The position numbers and the translations under genes were made by a program. 8,741 nt of DNA from Candidatus Altimarinota bacterium. GTDB lineage: Bacteria > Patescibacteriota > Gracilibacteria > UBA4473. Location of the stretch: contig JALWQU010000021.1 of the NCBI GenBank assembly GCA_026982915.1, positions 1 through 8,741 on the forward strand. The letters are read 5' to 3'. Numbering within the stretch: the first letter of the stretch is position 1; every line of letters begins with the position of its first letter. Below, one piece after another: positions 1-7,730 of the stretch. The notes under the pieces are model-generated. The model was given only the letters and a program-made list of their open reading frames with translations, had not been told where the DNA came from and ran no database searches.

Positions 1-27
1 CTACCTCAAATTCCAAAAAACCTATAC

Positions 28-44
28 GAGGACTGCCAATCCTC
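28..44. other. Small hairpin-capable palindrome GAGGA-N7-TCCTC
   Basis: GAGGA at 28-32 and TCCTC at 40-44 can pair around a 7-base loop (CTGCCAA). On the plus strand it is followed by a pyrimidine-rich tract (ACTCTTTTCTTATTTTTATT), so it could act as a weak terminator for transcription entering from the left. The stem is only 5 bp. The visible repeat starts at its right arm (base 40), which is probably a consequence of where the right copy is cut by the window end. Confidence 0.25.
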
Positions 45-166
45 ACTCTTTTCTTATTTTTATTCGAACTATTATTCCCCAAAAAATCGTTCACAGAAAA
101 TCCCCCAAATCTCCCAACCAGACTACTTTGCTAGATTTTTTGTCCGGAAAACTTAAGACTTTTTAG
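40..166 (+). repeat. Left copy of 127-bp perfect inverted repeat
   Basis: This block is the exact reverse complement of 8615-8741; I aligned it base by base and saw no mismatch. Identity stops abruptly after the TTTTAG at 161-166: the next bases here are AACGG, while the other copy continues TGTTA. On the outer side the comparison is limited by the window end, so 1-39 may also belong to the repeat. It is AT-rich with C/G runs (ATCCCCCAAATC near 100). The inner edge abuts a gene frame that looks cut off. It could be one end of an insertion sequence or another dispersed repeat, or a recombination site of an invertible segment. Which of these applies is not decided by the sequence. Confidence 0.97.
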
Positions 167-185
167 AACGGTACAACTTACGGAT

Positions 186-3100
186 ATGGGGGGAACGGTA
201 GAGGACACCCTTGGTTATGGAGCAACTTCTCGGCAAGAAGGAAATGCTTTTTCTGGTACATTGTCGATAGGCGATTCTATGGAAAGAAAGGCTAATGCTG
301 CCTCCACAGCCGCAACATTAGGGTCAGGAGGGATAGACGAGACGGCGGGAAATAGTGAAGATACTTATGATAATGATGCGGATTTTGTGGTACAAAATCC
401 GCCTAATCCACAAAATTCAGCTTCTCCATCTGAAGGAGGCGGTGGTGGTGGAGGGAGTATGTTTATTACCCAGGTGGTACCGGGCTTTGATGCCACGGAT
501 GTGGCAACGGATACAGCGGCTATTTATATCGGGTTTAGTGAGGATTTAGATATTTCTACGATGTCTAATAACACACTTTACCTAACGGATAGTACGGGGA
601 ATGATTCGACTAGTTCCGGGACTCCCGCTACGGTGGTTTATTGTTCTAATCTTTCGGGATGGGATAAGGATCAAGCTTTACGATCTACAGCGAACACAAA
701 GTGTAATAATGGACCAGACTTGATAGATTTCATGGCCTATATCGCCCCTCAAAGTGGTTTTTTACAGGATAGCACGAGTTATGAAGTACGAATTAATGAT
801 ACAGTGGCGGATCTATCAGGAAACACGGTTCAGCCAAATTTCGGAAATAGTTACTTTAGTACGGCTTTTTCAACGAGTACGGCGGGCTGTGTCTCAAACT
901 GTGGTCAGGCAGAGGGAGATGGTGGCTTTGGCGCTTTCTTTCCGCCTTATGTTGAAGGTTTTATTCCTTCTTCAGGGGATTTCAATGTCGCTCGAAACTC
1001 AAATCTTCTATTAAAATTTTCTGAGCCAATGGATCTTTCAACGATCAATACTAGTAGCTTAAAACTGGTTACGATTGATAATGCGGGAAATGAAGGTGGA
1101 GCCGTTGGGATCACCATTTTTACGGGTCCAAATGGAGATTCGTTAAAAATTATTCCGGCGAATAATCTGAGTCCACTGCAAAAATATCGGTTCAAAATTT
1201 ATGGTAATGTATCGAGTGCGGATAATGTCAAAATGGATCCTTCGGGGAGTAATGCGGTGATTTTTGTTTCTGAGTTCCAGACCAGTAATCTAATTGATAG
1301 TACCGCTCCCACAGTAACTTTTGTGCAACCAGAGGATGGAGCGACGGGGGTTTCGGTAACACCGGGATCGCTAGCAGTTAGTTTTTCTGAAATTATTAGG
1401 CCTGGAACGGTAAATTTAGGAACTATTAAGCTTCGAAAGCAAGGGGATACGGTTTTTACCCCTCGTACTATTGAATACGATCCTTTTTCGCAAGTAGTTC
1501 ATATTATCCCGCATCAAATACTGGATGCCGGCACAACTTATGAAATTATTATAAAAACGGGAATTACCGATATTATGGAGCCGGAAAATCATTTGGCGGT
1601 AGAAAACACCTTCACTTTTACGACAGAACCGGTAGCGAATACGGTAGTACCAGAAATTACGGATGCTTTTGCAGATGATTTTAAGGTAAAAGTAGGGTTT
1701 AATATTCCGATGACCTTTGATCCACAAAGCGCCAATAGAATTGCTAACAAAAATAATATAGTCCTTCGACAAGGGACAAGTGGAAATGCCTCTACGGGGA
1801 GTGATGTCGATCTTTCAACGGCCTTTATTTATTTTGATCATATGGAGAATGCCCTCGTAATTAATGGGGTTGATCTGATCCCTGGTAATGATTTTTGGAT
1901 TTCATTTTTTAATGGATCAAATAACGGGGATGGTCGTTTTGCTACCCCTGACGGTCCTATTCAGGGTTTAAACGGACAAAATTTGAGTAATGCGAGTACA
2001 AGTTTTCATACCATTGAAGGGCCTATTGTTGTTCCAACAGGCAATGAAGACCCAAATGATGGTATGATTGGGGCTTCGGTGCTTATTTACCCGCTCAATA
2101 ATATTGCGGGACAAACAACAACTTACCACTTAGAGTTACCTATTTTTAATCAGATTCCGAGTGGTGGTGTTATTCGGTTTCAATTTCCAGAAGGGTTTGA
2201 TATTAGTGGGGCTGGTCAGGATGCGAATAGTCCTTTTAATAGTGATTTCAATGGACATGAAGTCGGGACACCTCATTTCAAAAATGCTTTTGATGCGGAT
2301 GGTATAAAAGTCGACCCTGTCGCCAATATCATTACGGTGAAACTTTTAGGAGCAACCTCTAATCATGATTTTTTAACGCTTGATATTGCGGGTATTATCA
2401 ATACGGAAGTACCTCAGCCACTGGGGACAGATGGATACAATATTCATGTACGAACAAAAGATGGTAGTGGTAATATGATCGAAGATTTCTTTACGAGTCC
2501 ATTTTTTATTGATGGTAGTGGAAATGGACAGCTATCGGGTGTTATTACGGCTACGGGAGCCGCTGGAGGGACGGTGCCTATTTATCTGGATTCGCCGGAA
2601 ACGGGGATTTTAGAAACTACTTCTTCGGCTTTTGTTGGGGGGAATGCAAACTATAGTTTTGCGGGGATTCCTAATGGGGACTACCTAATTTTTACCGATC
2701 CAATAGTCTCGATTGCCGGTACAGATTTTCAGGGAGTAAATCCGCCGCTTGGGGTTAATGTTTCAGGCGTTACCGCACAAAATATTACTTTTACCCCTGA
2801 TACGCAGGCTGGAAATACAAATTTCACGCTTACTATCTCTGGACCGGCGAACGAAACACTGGATATTTTTGCGAATAGCCCAGAGGGCTCAAAAGTTAAA
2901 AAGGTTACTCTGAATGGTGGAGGTAATTTTACAAAAGTCTTTTCCCTTTCTGATGGGCAATGGGATATCGGGGTAGGGCCTAGCACTTCGGCCGGAAGTA
3001 ATGAAGGATTTTCTCCTCGACCAAATTTTATGATTCCTGAGGCGGTTTCATTACAGGTAAATGCTGGTTCTTGTACGATTGGGAGTACGGTTGGTTGTTT

Positions 3101-6100
3101 GCTGACAATCAACCTTCTAACGCCTACGAAAATTTTGAAAGGAACGGTGAAAGACGCCAATGGTAATGTTGTACCAGGAGCGGATGTTTTTGCGCATAGT
3201 CCGATTCGAGGGCTTTCTACTTTTTCAAGAGCGGATAGTAGTGGAGAATTTGAATTAGGTTTGGTGGCAGGATCGTTTAAGGTTGGGGCGCATATTCCGG
3301 GGATTCCTTTTACACGTGAGGTTTCCGTGGATATTTTATCGAATAATAATGTTCTGATCGATGGTATTTTGCAGCCTTGGGCTATAGCGGGATCGGACTA
3401 TCCAAAGTTTATCATTCAAACCGAAAATCTTGATCTATTTGTGAAAGGGTATGTTTTTGACATAACTGGTGCGCCTATGCGAAATGTATCGGTTTGGGGG
3501 CAAAATGCGAATAAAACACAGTTTGTCGAAACTAAAACGAATGGATTGGGACAGTATCAATTATTTGTAAAAAATGGTACTTGGTCTATTGGCGCCTATC
3601 TATCAAACTATGGAGATCTTCCCCGAAGGAATATTACTATTGCTGGACAATCGGTTGAAGATTTCAACTTTTCACCAAGTTTGACGAGTGAAACTTATTA
3701 CACCATATCGGGGAATGTTTTGGTAGCGGGCATTGGACCAATTTCTAATGCGTTTATTTACACCGTGGCAACGGTCGGAGGCGAGGCACGAACGATTGAT
3801 GGCGTGACCGATGCCAATGGGCATTATGAACTTCGTGTACCGAGTGGAAATGCTTACGATATCTTCGTTTCTCATTCAACTTATGGGGATTTCACCCCTA
3901 TTAAAAATGTTTCGGTTTCGGGTAATGTCGTAGGGAAAAACTTCACCAAAGGCGTTCAACGAAATATTAGCGTGGTTATTAAAGAGGCGGGAGGTGCTGC
4001 GAAGGTAGTGGAAGACTTTGTTATAAACTTTGTTGATGCCTCAGGGGTTGGAAACACCTTGCATATCCGTAATACAGCGGTCGGAGCTATAAGTCTTCCG
4101 GATGGTGTCTATGAAACACAGATGCATTTAGCGGGAATTGATGCTTCAGACTTGACCCTTTCTGGGCCATCCGTTTCGGGAACACAGGTAACGGTTGCTG
4201 GAAATAGCACGATAACGGTAACACTCCCACAATTATCGCTTCTTTCAGGCACTATTACCGACACCGATAGTAATGCCCTTGATGATGTCTGGGTGGAAGT
4301 AACGGGCAAGGTTAATGGTACTCGGTTCGGTATGCAGACCGATAATACAGGCCATTACCAGCTGGAATTGCCGGATGGTGATTATAATATTATCGCTATG
4401 AAACCAGGATTTTCAAGTATTCTTGACGAGGTAACCGTTGCGGGGAATACGACAAAAGACATGAGCCTTTTGGCCGAAGAACACATCGTTTCGGGAACCG
4501 TTACGGCTGGTAGTGATCCATTGGCCTACGCCTTTATTTCGGCCGAAAAAATAGAGGATAATACCGTCATTACAACACAGGCTGACGCAAATGGTCATTA
4601 TTTATTATCACTTTCAGAAGGTGGTTGGAATCTCTATGCCGTTGCAAATGGATACACACGAACCTCAAGAGGGGCCACCTTATATGTTTCACAGGATGTA
4701 CCAAATATTGATTTTTCCCTTAATACGCCTTTTGGCTTAGCTGACCCGCTTGTAAAATCTGTTATTCCTTCACAAGGAGGGGTCTTAGAGGGGTCTGAAA
4801 TGGGGTTCCGTGTAACGATTCCGGGAAATGCGCTTGGGTATGAAAATACAGCGGGGAATATGTTTCTCAAAGAAACAAATAACCTCATGAGAAGTACTAC
4901 TGCTCAGCCATTAGGGAACCGTGGAGGACAGATTTCTGCCACGGGACCAGATGGAAAAGCGATAAAAGAGCTTCAAAATAATATGGCGATTACTTTCGAA
5001 TATTCAAAAGCCGAACTCGATGCTGGTTTTTCCGCAGTGGGAATAACGCCTACCCTTGAAGATGTTCAGAATTTACAGCTTTCCTACTGGGATGAAACGG
5101 CTGGTATGTGGATTGGTCTACCAACAACCGTTATTATAAATCCAGTATCGGCAGGAACCTATAGCGCGATTGCCGATAATGACTTAGGCATCGCGGTTCA
5201 GGTAAAGGGAAGTGCGGATCATTTATCTCTTTTCTCGACCATTGTTTCTTCAACCGTTTCGGCTAGTGCCGTTGGAGGAGGGAGTAATGAGGAAGATTAC
5301 AGCTCGCTTTTCGTCGGTATGGATAAAGCCTTTAATGATTTAGGGCTTGTTTTTGGGAACCTCTCGCAACAAGTAGTTATAGGAGCAGGACTTCAGTTTG
5401 GAGATGTGGTGGTGATTGAGCGGAATGGACAGTCTTATACCGGAGAGAAAATACTTCAGACTGCGGCGGCCAATGTCACGGGGGCGGCTGTTGGGATCGC
5501 GAAGTTTGCGGTTGGCGATATCATTGCGACGAATAATTTAGCCGATCTGGATATTGATCTTGGAGGGTTTACGAAAATTCATATGAATAAAAACTCACGG
5601 ATTAAGATCGCGGAGGTGAGCTTTGAAAAAATTAAATACGAACAGCAAAAAGGAACGGTTGAATATGATTTTGACGGGAAAAACACAGGGGTTGAGTTCC
5701 AGGTAGAAACGGTGGGCGTTCATGCGGCCATTCGAGGAACCAAGATTCGGGTAACACTAGACGATGATGGCACGCAGACCTATGACCTTATTCGTGGTAA
5801 AATTGATGTCTACGATGATGTAAAAGGTGAAATCTACGCGATGGTTGCGGGGGATCAGTTTGTAAAATCAAATAGTGGTATTGTTACGCTCAATAAAGCG
5901 GCAGAAGAACCTATTGAAGAACCGATACCAGCTCAAGAAGCCGTAAAAGAAGAGGCGGTAAAAGAAGATCCGATTGATAAAAGCTTATCGTCGTTTAACG
6001 ATATTGTCGGCAATGAATGGTTTGCGCCTTATGTTGAAAAACTTAAATCAAAGGGCATCATCAAAGGAAAGTCGGGTAATCGGTTTGCACCGCATGATCC

Positions 6101-6518
6101 GATTACTCGGGCTGAAGCCTTGAAAATAACACTGGCGGTCAATAATATTGAGACGGCTTCGTCCACAAAAGATTGTTTTGCGGATGTACCTCCAAATGCC
6201 TGGTTTAGTCAGGTTGTTTGTACGGCAAAATCACAAAACATCGTGAAGGGGCGAGGGGCGAATGAATTTGCGCCTAATGCGTCGATCACTCGAGCCGAAG
6301 CGCTAAAGGTTCTTTTTAAGGCCAAAGGGGAAACACTCACTGCTTCCGCTAGTAGCCATTTCCCAGATGTAGCTTCTACTGCGTGGTTTGCTGATTATGT
6401 CGCTTATGCGAAAAAACAAGGGCTTATTCAGGGGTATGCTGATGGAACCTTCCGACCCAATAATCCGATCACTCGGGCAGAATTTGTAAAAATTATTAGT
6501 GTTTTACACCAACTATAA
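186..6518 (+). CDS. Giant SLH-anchored multi-domain surface protein (Big_5-like, carboxypeptidase-regulatory-like, FecR-like, 3x SLH), 5'-truncated
   Basis: Extracellular, probably S-layer-associated protein of at least 2110 residues. Counting from the ATG at 186: 1-78 resembles the C-terminal half of a lamin-tail domain (VQLTD just upstream of the ATG, SMERKA, then DNDADFVVQNPPNPQNS); 84-91 is a Gly7-Ser linker; 92-230, 253-369, 373-484 and 487-612 are Ig-like modules of Big_5/SbsA type (FSEDLD, FSEPMD, FSEII); 626-775 is an unassigned beta-rich module; about 782-1517 holds roughly eight carboxypeptidase-regulatory-like repeats (SGTVT...ADANGHYLLSL); 1518-1690 is a ZU5-like module (VTIPGNAL, LSYWDETAGMW); about 1745-1890 is FecR-like (AAIRGTKIRV, MVAGDQF); 1897-1936 is an acidic Pro linker; SLH repeats begin at 1937, 1997 and 2058, each with ITRAE. 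There is no signal peptide and no ribosome-binding site before 186, and the frame is open upstream to a TAG at 132-134 inside the repeat. The ATG is therefore only the first available start, and the native N-terminus is missing. The SLH and FecR calls are firm; repeat counts are approximate. Confidence 0.93.
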   Translation: MGGTVEDTLGYGATSRQEGNAFSGTLSIGDSMERKANAASTAATLGSGGIDETAGNSEDTYDNDADFVVQNPPNPQNSASPSEGGGGGGGSMFITQVVPGFDATDVATDTAAIYIGFSEDLDISTMSNNTLYLTDSTGNDSTSSGTPATVVYCSNLSGWDKDQALRSTANTKCNNGPDLIDFMAYIAPQSGFLQDSTSYEVRINDTVADLSGNTVQPNFGNSYFSTAFSTSTAGCVSNCGQAEGDGGFGAFFPPYVEGFIPSSGDFNVARNSNLLLKFSEPMDLSTINTSSLKLVTIDNAGNEGGAVGITIFTGPNGDSLKIIPANNLSPLQKYRFKIYGNVSSADNVKMDPSGSNAVIFVSEFQTSNLIDSTAPTVTFVQPEDGATGVSVTPGSLAVSFSEIIRPGTVNLGTIKLRKQGDTVFTPRTIEYDPFSQVVHIIPHQILDAGTTYEIIIKTGITDIMEPENHLAVENTFTFTTEPVANTVVPEITDAFADDFKVKVGFNIPMTFDPQSANRIANKNNIVLRQGTSGNASTGSDVDLSTAFIYFDHMENALVINGVDLIPGNDFWISFFNGSNNGDGRFATPDGPIQGLNGQNLSNASTSFHTIEGPIVVPTGNEDPNDGMIGASVLIYPLNNIAGQTTTYHLELPIFNQIPSGGVIRFQFPEGFDISGAGQDANSPFNSDFNGHEVGTPHFKNAFDADGIKVDPVANIITVKLLGATSNHDFLTLDIAGIINTEVPQPLGTDGYNIHVRTKDGSGNMIEDFFTSPFFIDGSGNGQLSGVITATGAAGGTVPIYLDSPETGILETTSSAFVGGNANYSFAGIPNGDYLIFTDPIVSIAGTDFQGVNPPLGVNVSGVTAQNITFTPDTQAGNTNFTLTISGPANETLDIFANSPEGSKVKKVTLNGGGNFTKVFSLSDGQWDIGVGPSTSAGSNEGFSPRPNFMIPEAVSLQVNAGSCTIGSTVGCLLTINLLTPTKILKGTVKDANGNVVPGADVFAHSPIRGLSTFSRADSSGEFELGLVAGSFKVGAHIPGIPFTREVSVDILSNNNVLIDGILQPWAIAGSDYPKFIIQTENLDLFVKGYVFDITGAPMRNVSVWGQNANKTQFVETKTNGLGQYQLFVKNGTWSIGAYLSNYGDLPRRNITIAGQSVEDFNFSPSLTSETYYTISGNVLVAGIGPISNAFIYTVATVGGEARTIDGVTDANGHYELRVPSGNAYDIFVSHSTYGDFTPIKNVSVSGNVVGKNFTKGVQRNISVVIKEAGGAAKVVEDFVINFVDASGVGNTLHIRNTAVGAISLPDGVYETQMHLAGIDASDLTLSGPSVSGTQVTVAGNSTITVTLPQLSLLSGTITDTDSNALDDVWVEVTGKVNGTRFGMQTDNTGHYQLELPDGDYNIIAMKPGFSSILDEVTVAGNTTKDMSLLAEEHIVSGTVTAGSDPLAYAFISAEKIEDNTVITTQADANGHYLLSLSEGGWNLYAVANGYTRTSRGATLYVSQDVPNIDFSLNTPFGLADPLVKSVIPSQGGVLEGSEMGFRVTIPGNALGYENTAGNMFLKETNNLMRSTTAQPLGNRGGQISATGPDGKAIKELQNNMAITFEYSKAELDAGFSAVGITPTLEDVQNLQLSYWDETAGMWIGLPTTVIINPVSAGTYSAIADNDLGIAVQVKGSADHLSLFSTIVSSTVSASAVGGGSNEEDYSSLFVGMDKAFNDLGLVFGNLSQQVVIGAGLQFGDVVVIERNGQSYTGEKILQTAAANVTGAAVGIAKFAVGDIIATNNLADLDIDLGGFTKIHMNKNSRIKIAEVSFEKIKYEQQKGTVEYDFDGKNTGVEFQVETVGVHAAIRGTKIRVTLDDDGTQTYDLIRGKIDVYDDVKGEIYAMVAGDQFVKSNSGIVTLNKAAEEPIEEPIPAQEAVKEEAVKEDPIDKSLSSFNDIVGNEWFAPYVEKLKSKGIIKGKSGNRFAPHDPITRAEALKITLAVNNIETASSTKDCFADVPPNAWFSQVVCTAKSQNIVKGRGANEFAPNASITRAEALKVLFKAKGETLTASASSHFPDVASTAWFADYVAYAKKQGLIQGYADGTFRPNNPITRAEFVKIISVLHQL
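5994..6515 (+). other. Three C-terminal SLH repeats (cell-wall anchor)
   Basis: Three tandem S-layer homology repeats cover residues 1937-2110 of the large protein. Each has an aromatic WFA/WFS-Y/V helix start, a G-x-I/L-x-G turn (GIIKGK, NIVKGR, GLIQGY), an F-x-P element and the conserved ITRAE. SLH trimers bind pyruvylated secondary cell-wall polymers in characterised bacteria; that role is family knowledge, not shown here. The second repeat carries two Cys (1997, 2012), likely a disulfide. The protein ends two residues after the last helix (VLHQL), so the anchor is complete. Confidence 0.95.
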
Positions 6519-6524
6519 ACCCCT

Positions 6525-7529
6525 ATGAAAAAAAAGATCTATATCGGTTTAGTGATTGTTTGTTTACTGGGACTTGGTGGCTTTTGGTTGCTTATGAAGG
6601 AAACACCGGTCACGGCTGAAGAAGGACAGCTAATCTTCAATAAAGCATTTCTAAAAACCCAAACGACTACCGAAAAAAAAGAAAAAGCGGATATCAAGGT
6701 TACGATTGGGTTATCGGTAACGGACAATGAAAATGATATTTTGCCGGAAGCCCTAGAAGCGCTGAAAGGGGAAATCCACATTCAGTACGATTTTACAGAT
6801 CTAGAAAAAGTGTATGGGGAATTATCGGCGGTGTTCTTTTTCAATAAATCGAAAGAAGCCGATCTGGCTTTTACGATTAAGTTAAAAAAACAAAAAATGT
6901 CGGCTATACTCGAAAAGTTTAGCCCTCAAATAGCCTTGTTTCTGGGTATTGAAAAGCTTTTAGGGGGTCCAGATGGAGCGGAAGCACTTCGTATGAAATA
7001 TGAAAACAAGCCTTTTGTTCAAATACTATCAGACGATCAATACGCCAAAGTTTTATCGGCTTTTCGTGAGGTAGGTGAAAATGAGGCGATTGTGGTTAAT
7101 TCAAAAGACGAGGAAGCGGCTATTGCGAAGGCTTTTGTGGAGAATAAGGTCATCGAGATCGCCAAAGGAACTCAAAAAGGGGACATAAAAACACTCGACT
7201 TTTCTATTCCCGCAAAATCAGTTGTAACTTTTCTCAACAAAGTAGCGTTTATTAACGACTTAGAAAGAGATTTCACTCCGGATACCGAACGATTGGAGAA
7301 AATAACGATAACGGGGCAAACGATTATAGACGAGGCCAATAATCTGAAGACGATAAAGGGGCAAATGAAGATTGATAAAGATCTTATCGAAAAAGTACAG
7401 AAAGATATCTTTGTGGATTTTGAGGAAAATAGTTTGTCGCCAACGAGCTGGTCTTGGATGTTTCGATTGCTGAATAGTGACACGCAGGACGAACAAGCGA
7501 AATTGGTGATTAAGTGGACGGTTTTATAG
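6525..7529 (+). CDS. Membrane-anchored hypothetical protein, 334 aa, downstream partner of the SLH gene
   Basis: I do not recognise a family. The N-terminus is a typical uncleaved anchor or signal peptide: MKKK followed by a hydrophobic segment at about residues 5-23 (IYIGLVIVCLLGLGGFWLL). The Cys at 13 lacks a proper lipobox, so a lipoprotein is unlikely. The rest is a Lys/Glu-rich soluble domain in which beta-like stretches (ADIKVTIGLSV, EIHIQYDF, LKTIKGQMKI) alternate with helices, broadly like bacterial half-barrel lipoprotein folds such as LolA/LppX; this is only an impression. It has no other Cys and no visible catalytic motif. The ATG lies 6 nt after the TAA of the SLH gene with no Shine-Dalgarno sequence in the gap (ACCCCT), which suggests one transcript and translational coupling. 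A role alongside the surface protein is inferred from position alone. Confidence 0.88.
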   Translation: MKKKIYIGLVIVCLLGLGGFWLLMKETPVTAEEGQLIFNKAFLKTQTTTEKKEKADIKVTIGLSVTDNENDILPEALEALKGEIHIQYDFTDLEKVYGELSAVFFFNKSKEADLAFTIKLKKQKMSAILEKFSPQIALFLGIEKLLGGPDGAEALRMKYENKPFVQILSDDQYAKVLSAFREVGENEAIVVNSKDEEAAIAKAFVENKVIEIAKGTQKGDIKTLDFSIPAKSVVTFLNKVAFINDLERDFTPDTERLEKITITGQTIIDEANNLKTIKGQMKIDKDLIEKVQKDIFVDFEENSLSPTSWSWMFRLLNSDTQDEQAKLVIKWTVL

Positions 7530-7728
7530 TTGGGAGGATATGTATTTTCATCTGTTTTTTTAAATTGCAATTGAGGGGTGATTATAGCCTGTGCTTTTTG
7601 GCTTAAAAAATAAGTATTTTCTAATCAAGAAATGTACCCTGAACGGCGAAATTGAGAGAGCGCTAAAATTTCAAGATTGAGTACATGATTTTTTGTTGCT
7701 GAGATTTGCCATAAAGAGCTTTAATAGC
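7530..7728. other. Convergent intergenic gap
   Basis: This 199-bp gap lies between the stop codons of two converging genes. I see no RNA gene and no open frame of useful length. A GGGAGGA at 7532-7538 is followed almost immediately by an ATG, but that frame stops after seven codons. No strong intrinsic terminator is evident on the plus strand. AGCC...GGCT (near 7586-7603) could pair weakly but is followed by an A-run rather than a T-run. Confidence 0.6.
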
Positions 7729-7730
7729 TC
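7716..7730 (-). terminator. Weak hairpin at the metallopeptidase stop codon
   Basis: GAGCT (7716-7720) and AGCTC (7726-7730) form a perfect 5-bp stem around TTAAT, overlapping the TGA stop (complement of 7729-7731). On the minus strand the stem is followed by TTTATGG, a poor T-tract. It may be a weak terminator of the peptidase gene or chance. Confidence 0.25.

Larger units (their letters stand above)
1..166. other. Left edge: possible mobile-element end with ambiguous open frames
   Basis: Several frames are open here and I cannot assign the coding one. Plus frame 1 is open from base 1 to a TAA at 154-156 (51 codons, ending ARFFVRKT), 10 bp before the repeat edge. Plus frame 2 is open from base 2 to a TAG at 164-166 (54 codons, ending SGKLKTF), exactly at the repeat edge. 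Plus frame 3 is open from base 3 to a TAG at 132-134 and contains a hydrophobic run (LPILTLFLFLFELLF). On the minus strand a frame from GTG (92-94, with a GGGGGA six bases upstream) reads leftward out of the window. A frame ending 0-10 bp from a repeat edge is what a transposase C-terminus at an insertion-sequence end would look like, but I recognise no transposase motif in this short piece. Confidence 0.3.

Noticed and set aside
132..134. Readthrough or recoding of TAG so that a signal-peptide-like leader (frame 3, LPILTLFLFLFELLF) fuses to the SLH protein or peptidase
   Set aside because: The plus-strand upstream gene in the window (6525-7529) ends in TAG as a normal stop, the SLH frame restarts mid-domain, and several frames are open in this AT-rich repeat, so the hydrophobic run may be chance.
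128..156. Outward promoter in the repeat (TTGCTA, 17 bp, ACTTAA)
   Set aside because: The -10 box matches the consensus poorly; in an AT-rich stretch such a match is expected by chance.
2729..3160. Long minus-strand open frames inside the SLH gene
   Set aside because: They lie opposite a clearly coding, domain-rich frame and show no protein features of their own; they are shadows of the codon pattern.
5994..6515. DNA-level direct repeats at the three ITRAE sites
   Set aside because: The similar stretches near 6097, 6281 and 6462 are explained by homologous SLH repeats in the protein and have diverged at many bases.
186..6518. Alternative genetic code with UGA as Gly
   Set aside because: A Gly-rich frame of 2110 codons has no in-frame TGA, and the peptidase gene ends at TGA.
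7532..7563. Small ORF after a GGGAGGA ribosome-binding-like site in the convergent gap
   Set aside because: The ATG follows the purine run with only about one base of spacing, and the frame stops after seven codons.
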